Below are positions 35,832 to 43,665 of a stretch of 64,000 bases of DNA, in pieces (the stretch's first letter is position 1; every line of letters begins with the position of its first letter). The DNA is from Algicella marina. GTDB lineage: Bacteria > Pseudomonadota > Alphaproteobacteria > Rhodobacterales > Rhodobacteraceae. The stretch spans positions 759,501-823,500 of the forward strand of contig NZ_CP046620.1 of the NCBI RefSeq assembly GCF_009931615.1. Direction: 5' to 3'. Position numbers and translations under genes: made by a program. The notes under the pieces were generated by a model. The model was not told the DNA's origin. It searched no databases and was given only the letters and a program-made list of their open reading frames with translations.

Positions 35832-36593
35832 CTACTTAGGCTGCAGGCGGGAAGCGCCGTCGAGGCGGATTGTCTCGCCGTTAAGATACCGGTTTTCGAC
35901 GCAAAATCGCACGGTGTCGGCAAATTCCGACGGATCACCGAGGCGACCGGGAAAGGGAATATTGGCGGCGAGGGCTTTTTGGGCATCCTCTGGGAGAGTA
36001 TGGAGGAGCGGCGTTAAAAAAATGCCCGGCGCGACGACGTTCACTCGAATTCCGAGACGGGCAAATTCGCGGGCGGCGGGAAGTGTCATGGCGACAATTC
36101 CACCCTTCGACGCGGAATAGGCTACCTGTCCGATCTGGCCCTCGAAGGCTGCAACAGATGCGGTGTGAACGAAGGCACCGCGTTCGCCGTCCGCCATGGG
36201 ATCAAGTTCCTGCATCGCGGCAGCGGCGAGTCGCATGACGTTGAAGGTTCCGACGAGGTTGACACGAATGACACGCTCGAAACTGTCCAGTGGCATCGGT
36301 CCATCGCGGCCGACAACACGAGCAGCCGTGCCGATACCCGCACAACTGACGACGATGCGGGGCGCGCCGTGAGCCGAGACGATGCCTTGCAGGGCGGTTG
36401 TCATATCGCCCTCCGATGCGACGTCGGCTGCTACGGCGACGCCGCCGATTTCTTCCGCGACCATCTGTGCGCGGTCTGCATCCACGTCTATCACGCCGAC
36501 TCTTGCGCCGGATGCTGCCAGCATCCGTGCCGTCGCCTCGCCTAATCCGGAAGCGCCGCCGGTGACCATTGCGGATGTACCGTCGAGTTGCAT
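35832..36593 (-). CDS. Short-chain dehydrogenase, 3-hydroxyacyl-CoA dehydrogenase type
   Basis: A 253-residue SDR enzyme similar to type II 3-hydroxyacyl-CoA dehydrogenases. The cofactor motif is TGGASGLG (residues 11-18), and the active-site motif is YSASKGG. The ATG at 36593 immediately precedes the SDR fold; the longer frame reads through the end of the CoA ligase gene. It lies one base after that ligase's stop on the same strand. Oxidation of the 3-hydroxyacyl-CoA formed by the enoyl-CoA hydratase at 38510 is the likely role. Confidence 0.85.
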   Translation of the reverse strand: MQLDGTSAMVTGGASGLGEATARMLAASGARVGVIDVDADRAQMVAEEIGGVAVAADVASEGDMTTALQGIVSAHGAPRIVVSCAGIGTAARVVGRDGPMPLDSFERVIRVNLVGTFNVMRLAAAAMQELDPMADGERGAFVHTASVAAFEGQIGQVAYSASKGGIVAMTLPAAREFARLGIRVNVVAPGIFLTPLLHTLPEDAQKALAANIPFPGRLGDPSEFADTVRFCVENRYLNGETIRLDGASRLQPK

Positions 36594-36594
36594 G

Positions 36595-38424
36595 TCAGGT
36601 CTCCCCGCTGTGAATGACCCTCGGGTCGTCTGAGAACGCAGTAGCGACTGCGTCCTGCCTGTTTCGCAACACCGCCCGCTGGTTGACCGATCCCTTGTCC
36701 GTGACTTCGCCTTTGTCGAGATCGAGTGGATCGACGAGGAACATGGCACGGGTGACCCTTTCGGAAGAACCGCCGGCAGCCGCGTTGTAAGATGCCAGCA
36801 GGTTGGCAATCCTTTCGCGAATGCCGGGATCGCCGGTGAGCTCAGCGTCCGACATATCCGTTCCACCCGGGACATCGCGTTCCAGTGCAGGACGGAAGGG
36901 TATCAGTAATGCGGCGAGTTCCGGGTGACCTTCGCCGGCGATCACCACATCACGGGCGAGCCCCTGAAGAGCATCTATGAGCTTGGCCCGTACAGCCCCG
37001 ACACTGACCCATGTGCCGGTAGCAAGCTTGAAATTTTCGGCCGTGCGCCCGTCGAAGAAAAAGCCCCGTGACGGATCGGACTCGTCGGCGAAGCGCAGGG
37101 CATCGCCAAAATTGTAATAGCCTTCGTCGTCGAAGACCTCTTTGGTCAGGGGCGCGTTCTGCCAGTAGCCCGGTGTGACCGACGGCCCCTTGATGCGCGC
37201 TTCCCATTTGCCGTTGGCGGGGACAAGCTTCAGTGTAAGTCCCTTGGCGGGAATGCCGACATTGCCCGGCCGGTCATTGGGTTCGGTGCTGAACAGGGCG
37301 AAAGGTGCCGTCTCTGTGGAGCCGAGGCCGGTCGACAGCAGGATGCGGGACCCCGTATGCCTTATCGCCAGCCGGTCCAGTTCCGCCCATGTGTGTTCCG
37401 CCATGGCCGCGCCTGCATACATCATCAGCTTCAGGTCCGCGAAAAAGCTATTGGCGAGCGCCGCATCCTCGCGCATCGCCTCGACCAACATCTCATAGCC
37501 AATGGGAACATTGAAATACCAGGTGGGTGAAACGTCTCGCAGATTACGGATGGTTTCTCCGATCAACTGTGGTGTCGGCTTGCCGCCATCAAGATAGAAG
37601 GTTCCGCCGTTGTAGATCGTCATGTTGAAGACCTTGTTGCCGGCGGCGACGTGGTTCCACGGGGCCCAGTCCAGCAGCACGGGAGGTTCGTCGTCGAAGT
37701 AGTGATAGCAGTCGCGGACCATTTCCATGTTGGCGCACAACATGCGTTGTGTCTGAATGACGGCCTTCGGTGATCCGGTCGTACCAGAAGTGAACATGAA
37801 CTTGGCGATAGTGTCCGGCCCCGTCATCTGGTTGGCGTCATCGACGGCCGGCGTGACAGGTGTGTTCAGAACGTCCTCCCACGGGACAGGACCGCCGGTG
37901 ACGCAAAGGTGATGCTTTTCCGGAAAAACTGCATCCATTGCCGGGGCGAAGGCAGAAAGATCCTCTGCAAAAACCGCACCGGGTGTAATCTGGTCAGCGA
38001 TCTGACGCAGCTTGGCGAAACCTGAAGACGCAGAGCCGGAATAGGCGGGAGCCAGAGCGGCTGAGGGTATGCCGACATATTGGGCGCCAAGTGCGGCCAG
38101 AGCATGAGCGACTGAATTGCCCGAGAGGATGATCAGCGGTCTTTCGACGCCGAGGCCGAGGTCGAGCAGGTACTGGCCTATGGACCTGATGTGGGAGAGC
38201 ATCTCCTGATAGGTCACTCCGTGCCAGTCTCCGCCATTCTTTCGCTCGGCCATCCAGACGCGGTCAGGCGCTGATCCGGCCCAAGTGTGGATGCGGTCCG
38301 AGAGCCTGGCCGGATAGGCGGGCAGGGGGGCTGTCTGCCAAACGAGCACGGAACCGTCCTCGCGCTTCTCCCACTCGACCTCTGCCTCCCAAAGCCGCAC
38401 AGGTCTCAATGGCGTTTGATTCAT
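36595..38424 (-). CDS. Feruloyl-CoA synthetase-like AMP-forming CoA ligase
   Basis: A 609-residue ANL-family adenylating enzyme that activates a carboxylic acid to its CoA thioester. The phosphate-binding loop is MFTSGTTGSPKAVIQT, with the later TGLGSTETAP and YYNFGDALRFADE motifs. Overall pattern and length resemble feruloyl-CoA synthetases. ATG 38424 is chosen, with GGGAGG 10 bases upstream; TTG 38433 is an alternative. It diverges from the enoyl-CoA hydratase gene across an 85-base region with overlapping dyads. The substrate is an aromatic or arylalkanoic acid by inference. Confidence 0.85.
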   Translation of the reverse strand: MNQTPLRPVRLWEAEVEWEKREDGSVLVWQTAPLPAYPARLSDRIHTWAGSAPDRVWMAERKNGGDWHGVTYQEMLSHIRSIGQYLLDLGLGVERPLIILSGNSVAHALAALGAQYVGIPSAALAPAYSGSASSGFAKLRQIADQITPGAVFAEDLSAFAPAMDAVFPEKHHLCVTGGPVPWEDVLNTPVTPAVDDANQMTGPDTIAKFMFTSGTTGSPKAVIQTQRMLCANMEMVRDCYHYFDDEPPVLLDWAPWNHVAAGNKVFNMTIYNGGTFYLDGGKPTPQLIGETIRNLRDVSPTWYFNVPIGYEMLVEAMREDAALANSFFADLKLMMYAGAAMAEHTWAELDRLAIRHTGSRILLSTGLGSTETAPFALFSTEPNDRPGNVGIPAKGLTLKLVPANGKWEARIKGPSVTPGYWQNAPLTKEVFDDEGYYNFGDALRFADESDPSRGFFFDGRTAENFKLATGTWVSVGAVRAKLIDALQGLARDVVIAGEGHPELAALLIPFRPALERDVPGGTDMSDAELTGDPGIRERIANLLASYNAAAGGSSERVTRAMFLVDPLDLDKGEVTDKGSVNQRAVLRNRQDAVATAFSDDPRVIHSGET

Positions 38425-38449
38425 CGCTCTCAATCCTCCCGTAAAATTT

Positions 38450-38470
38450 GTTTACATGGAAACTGTTTCC
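38450..38470. promoter_or_regulatory. Overlapping operator dyads in the CoA ligase / hydratase divergent promoter
   Basis: GTTTACATGGAAAC (38450-38463, 6 of 7 pairs) overlaps the perfect dyad GGAAACTGTTTCC (38458-38470). Together they make alternating GTTT/AAAC half-sites in the 85-base divergent spacer. The MarR gene two positions downstream is the natural candidate binder. Confidence 0.55.
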
Positions 38471-38509
38471 CGAGATAGTATTTTGTGAGGGAAGAATGAG
38501 AGAGTCGCT

Positions 38510-39301
38510 GTGAACGCTGGCATGAACTATCTGAAGGTCGAAAGACGAGGCGATGTGGCCGTCGTGGGCCTGAATCGACCTGATAAGCGGAATGCGATTT
38601 CCGATGCCTTCGTCGAGGAGTTGGCTCTGGCCGTCAACGAAGCCGAACAGACGGCAAAGGCTGGCGTGATTCATGGCATTGGTCCGCATTTTTGTGCGGG
38701 GCTTGACCTTGCCGAGCACGTGAAGAAGACGCCTTTCGAAGGGGTGCACGGCTCCCGCCGTTGGCACGAGGTCTTTGCGAAGATCGAGAGGGGCAAAATG
38801 CCGTGGGTGTCGGCGCTCCACGGTGCGGTTGTTGGTGGCGGGCTCGAATTGGCGGCATCAACTCATGTTCGGGTGGCCGACGAGACGGCTTTCTTTGCCC
38901 TGCCGGAGGGGCAGCGCGGCATTTTTGTCGGCGGTGGCGGATCTGTTCGGGCCGCGCGCCTGATGGGGGTGGCACGAATGACGGACATGATGCTGACCGG
39001 TCGATCCGTCGATGCACGGACGGCAGAGCAGTGGAACCTTGTCCAGTATGTCGTGAAAGAAGGGTGCGCCCTCGACAAGGCGGTGGAGCTTGCAGCTGCA
39101 GCGGCGGGCAATGCCGAGATATCCAACTACGCAATCATCAACGCACTTCCGCGGATCCAGGACATGGGTAGTGATGAGGGATTGTTCTTCGAAAGTTTCA
39201 TCGCCTCTTTTACGGCCACAAGCCCGGAAGCGGAGGCAAGGCTGAACGCGTTTCTGGCCAAGAAGGCCGGAAAGGTCAAGCGACCGGGAGAGTCCGGATG
39301 A
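38510..39301 (+). CDS. Enoyl-CoA hydratase/isomerase (crotonase family)
   Basis: A 263-residue crotonase-fold enzyme. The oxyanion-hole segments are HFCAGLDLAEH and GAVVGGGLELA, and the second catalytic block is ALPEGQRGIFVGGGG. It would hydrate, or hydrate and cleave, the enoyl-CoA from the adjacent ligase. The start is uncertain: GTG 38510 (GAGAGAG upstream) or ATG 38522. Its TGA overlaps the MarR ATG. Confidence 0.83.
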   Translation: MNAGMNYLKVERRGDVAVVGLNRPDKRNAISDAFVEELALAVNEAEQTAKAGVIHGIGPHFCAGLDLAEHVKKTPFEGVHGSRRWHEVFAKIERGKMPWVSALHGAVVGGGLELAASTHVRVADETAFFALPEGQRGIFVGGGGSVRAARLMGVARMTDMMLTGRSVDARTAEQWNLVQYVVKEGCALDKAVELAAAAAGNAEISNYAIINALPRIQDMGSDEGLFFESFIASFTATSPEAEARLNAFLAKKAGKVKRPGESG

Positions 39302-39771
39302 ATGGCCCCGTAGGTGAGCAGATTGGTGACGCGGCCATCGAATTGGGGGAAGTCGGTTCCTCGCTCGGCTTCCTGCTACGCATGGCGCAGGTGAAGGTGT
39401 TCGATCAGTTCTACGACAAGCTGGCGGGGCATGGGTTGAAGCCCGGCGAGTTTACCCTGCTTTGGGTGATCGGCATGAACCCAGGTGTGAGACAGGGCGA
39501 AATCGCGCGCCGATTGCAGATAAAGCCAGCCCACATGACAAAGCTGGTTCAGCGCAATGTCGATGCCGGTCTGTTGGACCGGCATGTACCGGAAGACGAC
39601 CGCCGCGCGGTGAATCTGGTGCTTACCAACGCCGGGGAGGAGTTCGTGGCGGAGAAGAAGCCAGAGTTCCTGAACTTCATCGAACTGGAAAAGATCACGC
39701 TGACGGGGCGTGAGTTCGAACAGTTGATAAGCCTACTGCGCAAGTTCAACGGTATGGAGTGCAGGGCGTGA
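39298..39771 (+). CDS. MarR-family transcriptional regulator
   Basis: A 157-residue winged-helix regulator. The recognition region is QGEIARRLQIKPAHMTKLVQRNVDAGLL, and the wing contains the conserved DDRRAVNLVLTNAG. The family often senses aromatic acids or their CoA esters, for example CouR for p-coumaroyl-CoA, which fits the neighbouring ligase and hydratase. It is translationally coupled to both neighbours (ATGA and GTGA). Confidence 0.88.
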   Translation: MNGPVGEQIGDAAIELGEVGSSLGFLLRMAQVKVFDQFYDKLAGHGLKPGEFTLLWVIGMNPGVRQGEIARRLQIKPAHMTKLVQRNVDAGLLDRHVPEDDRRAVNLVLTNAGEEFVAEKKPEFLNFIELEKITLTGREFEQLISLLRKFNGMECRA

Positions 39772-40646
39772 TCGACTTCAACAAGGTCCGGGCGATAGAC
39801 ATTCACACTCACGCGGAAGAACCGTGCTGTGGAACACGCGATGATGGTTATGACGACTTTCAGGCCGGCATGGCAGCCTATTTCAAGAACCCGGCCGGCG
39901 CATCCGGCATGTTGCCTTCAGTTCAGGAGACTGCGGCCTACTACAGGGAGCGCAATATTGCGGCGGTGATCTTTCCTGTCGATGCGGAGAGGGAAACTGG
40001 CTTCAGGCGCTATTCCAACGATGATGTGGCGCAGATATGTGCCGAGAACGACGACATTCTTATCCCGTTCGCATCCGTTGATCCGTGGAAGGGAAAAATG
40101 GCGGTTCGGGAGGCAAGGCGTCTCGTTGCGGAATACGGTATCAAGGGCTTCAAGTTCCACCCGACGATGCAGGGCTTCTTTCCCAACGACCGAATGGCAT
40201 ACCCGTTGTACGAGGCAATAGAGGAAGCCGGCGCCATCGCTCTGTTTCACACCGGCCAGACGGGCGTGGGCTCGGGAATGCCGGGCGGCATGGGGATGCG
40301 CCTGAAATTCTCTAACCCGATGCATGTAGACGATGTTGCCGTCGATTTTCCCGATCTCGGGATTATTCTCGCGCACCCCAGCTTTCCCTGGCAGGAAGAG
40401 GCGCTGTCCGTCGCGCAGCACAAGCCGAACGTGTACATAGATCTCAGCGGGTGGAGCCCGAAATACTTTCCTGACATCCTGATCCGGTATTCCAACACCT
40501 TGCTGAAGAAGAAGATGCTTTTCGGGTCGGACTGGCCGGCTATCACGCCTGATCGCTGGTTGGCAGATTTCGAGAATGCCGCTTTCCGGGATGAGGTTCG
40601 CCCACTTATCCTGAAGGAAAATGCACGCAGGCTACTGAACCTGTGA
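39768..40646 (+). CDS. Metal-dependent amidohydrolase 2 family (ACMSD-like decarboxylase/hydrolase)
   Basis: A 292-residue TIM-barrel protein of the amidohydrolase 2 family. The metal motif is DIHTHAEE (His13, His15), with later ligands in FHTGQTG and ILAHPSFPW and a terminal Asp in LFGSDWP. Relatives include aminocarboxymuconate-semialdehyde and resorcylate decarboxylases. The GTG at 39768 overlaps the MarR stop and has GGAG 8 bases upstream; GTG 39759 is the alternative. Decarboxylation or hydrolysis of an aromatic-pathway intermediate is inferred. Confidence 0.8.
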   Translation: MIDFNKVRAIDIHTHAEEPCCGTRDDGYDDFQAGMAAYFKNPAGASGMLPSVQETAAYYRERNIAAVIFPVDAERETGFRRYSNDDVAQICAENDDILIPFASVDPWKGKMAVREARRLVAEYGIKGFKFHPTMQGFFPNDRMAYPLYEAIEEAGAIALFHTGQTGVGSGMPGGMGMRLKFSNPMHVDDVAVDFPDLGIILAHPSFPWQEEALSVAQHKPNVYIDLSGWSPKYFPDILIRYSNTLLKKKMLFGSDWPAITPDRWLADFENAAFRDEVRPLILKENARRLLNL

Positions 40647-40669
40647 GGGCCCAAAGGGAGGATAGAGGA

Positions 40670-41797
40670 ATGAGAAGTCTGAAAAGGACGCTTGCCGCAG
40701 CATTCGCTGTATCGACGGTCGCACTGGCCACGGCGGTCGACGCGCGTGATCTGCGCGTCGCACCGGCCGCACCACCCGCTCACCCGGCAAATGGTGTGAT
40801 GTATACAAATTTTCTGAAATACCTGCCGGAGGAATCAGATGGCAGGCTGACGGGCACAATGCTCGGTCCGGAAGTGGTGAATCTGACGCAGATGAAGGAT
40901 GCATTGCAGAGCCAGGTTGCAGAGATCGGCAACCTGCTGCCGCTCTATTTCCCTGCGGATTTGCCGATGATGTCCGTCACAGGTCAGGTGTCGCTGATCG
41001 GCAAGAACCCGCAGGCGATGGGTGCGGCCGTAACAGAGTACATCGTCAACTGTACGCCGTGCCAGGAAGAGATGCGCGCGCTCGGCTTCGTGTTTCTCGG
41101 TTCGGGGGCGTCGGATGTCTACGAATTCATTACCACGAAGCCAGTGCGCACCGCGGACGACCTGAAAGGCCTGCGGTTGCGTTCCGGCGGTGCGCCGTGG
41201 GGACGTCTGGCGGAGAAATTCGGTGCCGTACCGGTGCAGATGTCAGTCTTCGATCAGTTCGAAGCTATGAGCCAGGGTACGATCGACGGTACGATGGCGT
41301 CCGTCGGTGATCTGCTGGCATTCCGGTTGGTGGAAGTAGCCAAGAACATAACCTTCGCACCCATCGGGATGTATATCTCCACCTCGAATTTTACGACTTC
41401 CAAGGCAGCTTGGGACAGCCTCTCTGTCGAAGACCGGGCCGCGCTGACCCGTGCAGCAAACCGGGCGAACGCCGACTTCACGCACCGCTGGGGCACCGAA
41501 ATACCGGAGATTGCGGAAAAGGCTGCGCAGGATGCCGGCATCGAGATGGTGGAGGCGGATGCATCGCTCGTGCAGGCAATCGAGGAGTTCGTCGAAGCTG
41601 ACATCGAGACCGCCGGGACCTTCAGCCAGGAACAGTTTGGCATTGCAGATGCACCAGAGCAAATCTCGGCCTTTCTTGAACTGGTGGATAAATGGGAAGC
41701 GATCGCTGACGAACTTGACAGCGATCCGGCCGCGATGACCGAGCGTGTCTATCAGGAAGTCTGGTCGAAGGTAGACTACGCGACCTACGGCGGCTGA
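40670..41797 (+). CDS. TRAP transporter substrate-binding protein (DctP family)
   Basis: A 375-residue periplasmic binding protein with a Sec signal peptide ending near AVDA (residue 25). The family region is LRLRSGGAPWGRLAEKFGAVPVQM-like, with the carboxylate-binding Arg in GLRLRSGG. An unusual Cys-Thr-Pro-Cys pair (Cys128, Cys131) could form a disulfide in the periplasm. It starts at ATG 40670 after GAGGATAGAGGA. It is followed by a hairpin (41808-41835) and then the two membrane subunits. The ligand is probably the organic acid activated by the ligase. Confidence 0.86.
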   Translation: MRSLKRTLAAAFAVSTVALATAVDARDLRVAPAAPPAHPANGVMYTNFLKYLPEESDGRLTGTMLGPEVVNLTQMKDALQSQVAEIGNLLPLYFPADLPMMSVTGQVSLIGKNPQAMGAAVTEYIVNCTPCQEEMRALGFVFLGSGASDVYEFITTKPVRTADDLKGLRLRSGGAPWGRLAEKFGAVPVQMSVFDQFEAMSQGTIDGTMASVGDLLAFRLVEVAKNITFAPIGMYISTSNFTTSKAAWDSLSVEDRAALTRAANRANADFTHRWGTEIPEIAEKAAQDAGIEMVEADASLVQAIEEFVEADIETAGTFSQEQFGIADAPEQISAFLELVDKWEAIADELDSDPAAMTERVYQEVWSKVDYATYGG

Positions 41798-41807
41798 TAG
41801 CGACATA

Positions 41808-41835
41808 CGCCGACCGGCGCAGATGCCGGTCGGCG
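41808..41835 (+). promoter_or_regulatory. Intercistronic hairpin after the TRAP binding protein
   Basis: CGCCGACCGGC pairs perfectly with GCCGGTCGGCG around a GCAGAT loop. A short mixed T-rich run (ATTCTTCT) follows, so partial attenuation or 3' protection of the binding-protein mRNA is likely. Confidence 0.7.
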
Positions 41836-41862
41836 ATTCTTCTGAAAGTTTGGCTAAGTGCG

Positions 41863-42360
41863 ATGCGGATGATCTTGCGCATACAGGACCTACTATTTGC
41901 CGCGTTGGCGGTAATCGGCGCTGTCGCAATCCTGATGCTGATGGTGCATGTTGTCACCGACGTTGTAATGCGCAACGTCGCGAACCAACCTGTTCCGGCG
42001 ACTTATGAGATCGTGACCAATTACTACATGGTCGCGCTGGCGTTCATTCCCCTGGCCTGGTTGGAGAGAAGTGGCGGCATGGTCAATGTCGAGGTGCTGG
42101 AGGCAGCACTCACTCCGCGGATGATATGGTATTCTGACAAGTTGGTGGCACTGATATCGACGGCAATCTACCTGGCGCTGGCTTGGGTGACATTCGCGGC
42201 TTCGTTGAAGACTTTTGCCGCGGGTACATTTGTGCTGGCACAGACAGTGCCGATACCGACATGGCCTGCGTATTTCCTGCCGCCACTAGGCTTTGCGCTG
42301 GCGTCGGTGACCACTGGTATCCGATTGTTTGCACCGTTTGGCCAGGAGACGGTGGAATGA
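41863..42360 (+). CDS. TRAP transporter small permease (DctQ family)
   Basis: A 165-residue membrane protein with four predicted helices. The DctQ pattern shows in DVVMRNVANQPVPATYEIV and FIPLAWLERSGG. It bridges the binding protein and the large permease. Its TGA overlaps the ATG of the next gene. The ribosome site is weak, so ATG 41869 cannot be excluded. Confidence 0.87.
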   Translation: MRMILRIQDLLFAALAVIGAVAILMLMVHVVTDVVMRNVANQPVPATYEIVTNYYMVALAFIPLAWLERSGGMVNVEVLEAALTPRMIWYSDKLVALISTAIYLALAWVTFAASLKTFAAGTFVLAQTVPIPTWPAYFLPPLGFALASVTTGIRLFAPFGQETVE

Positions 42361-43658
42361 GTGTTTTCACCGGTGTCATGGGAGTGGTGTTCCTCTTTGT
42401 CCTGCTGGCAGCCCGCGTGCCGGTGGCGCTGGCCCTGATCTGTGTGTCTTTCGGGGGCGTCGCATCCCTGCTGGGTGTGACCCCGGCGATTGGCATACTG
42501 TCGAACACGCCGGTTTCCTTCGTTGCGAACTGGACACTCTCCGCGGTGCCGATGTTTCTGCTCATGGGGTTTGTTGCGTTTCATTCTGGATTGACGGGGG
42601 GGCTGTTCGACGCGGCCAAGGCACTGCTCCGGCGTGTCCCCGGAGCGTTGGCGATTTCCTCGATATTTGCCTGCTCCGGCTTCGCTGCCGTTTGCGGCTC
42701 TTCGCTGGCCACTGCGGCCGCAATGGGCCGGATCGCGGTGCCGGAGATGGTTCGCGCCGGTTATGCGCCAAGTTTCGCGACCGGGGCGATTGCTGCCGGC
42801 GGCACTATCGGTGCGCTCATCCCCCCCTCGATTCTGATGATAGTTTACGGTGTGTTTGCCGAAACCTCGGTTACCAAGGTATTCATGGGCGGGATCACTA
42901 TCGGGATTTTGACGGCGTTGCTGTACTCCGGCGTCGTGCTTCTGACATGTTGGCTGCGCCCCGATATCGCGCCCCCCCGCCCGCTGGAAGCGGACCCTGT
43001 GAGCACCCGCAAGGCGATTGCCAATGTTTGGCCAATCCTTCTGTTGATGGTGCTGGTTTTCGGCGGTTTGTTCTCGGGTGTTTTCACGGCCACGGAAGCA
43101 GGCGCCGTCGGGGCTGTCGGAGCGATCTTGATTGCGGTGGCGATGGGCAGACTGACGTTCGAGCGGTTTCGTGTGGCCCTGATCGAGACGCTGACGACAT
43201 CTGCATCCCTGTTTATCATCGGTGTTGGGGCATCGATGTTCACCCGGTTCCTGGGCCTTACAGGCCTTACAGGTAGCCTGTCGGCCTATGTTACTGGTGC
43301 GGAGCTCGGCTACTTCCAGCTTATGCTGGTGGTCGTGGTGCTGTACCTGGTGCTTGGCATGTTCATGGAGCCATTCGGGGCTTTGCTGATCACCCTGCCG
43401 GTTTTGCTGCCGATCTTCAGGCAGGAAGGGATCGACCTGATCTGGTTTGGCGTACTGGTTGTCAAATTGCTCGAAATTGGCATGATCACACCGCCGGTGG
43501 GACTGAATGTCTTCGTGATCCGAAACGTCGCCAGCGAGTATGCCAGCGTGGCGCAGATATTCCGCGGCGTAATTCCGTTCCTGCTCGCCGATATCGTTGT
43601 AGTGATCATTGCCATTCTTGCGCCGTCGCTGATCCTTTTTCTGCCGTCGCTGATCTGA
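42357..43658 (+). CDS. TRAP transporter large permease (DctM family)
   Basis: A 433-residue sodium-coupled permease with about twelve hydrophobic segments. Family motifs include SGFAAVCGSSLATAAAMGRIA and IPPSILMIVYGVFAE. The ATG at 42357 overlaps the small-permease stop; a longer frame reads through that gene. It ends 7 bases before the acyl-CoA dehydrogenase gene, so that enzyme is probably in the same operon. Confidence 0.9.
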   Translation: MSVFTGVMGVVFLFVLLAARVPVALALICVSFGGVASLLGVTPAIGILSNTPVSFVANWTLSAVPMFLLMGFVAFHSGLTGGLFDAAKALLRRVPGALAISSIFACSGFAAVCGSSLATAAAMGRIAVPEMVRAGYAPSFATGAIAAGGTIGALIPPSILMIVYGVFAETSVTKVFMGGITIGILTALLYSGVVLLTCWLRPDIAPPRPLEADPVSTRKAIANVWPILLLMVLVFGGLFSGVFTATEAGAVGAVGAILIAVAMGRLTFERFRVALIETLTTSASLFIIGVGASMFTRFLGLTGLTGSLSAYVTGAELGYFQLMLVVVVLYLVLGMFMEPFGALLITLPVLLPIFRQEGIDLIWFGVLVVKLLEIGMITPPVGLNVFVIRNVASEYASVAQIFRGVIPFLLADIVVVIIAILAPSLILFLPSLI

Positions 43659-43665
43659 GGTCGGC

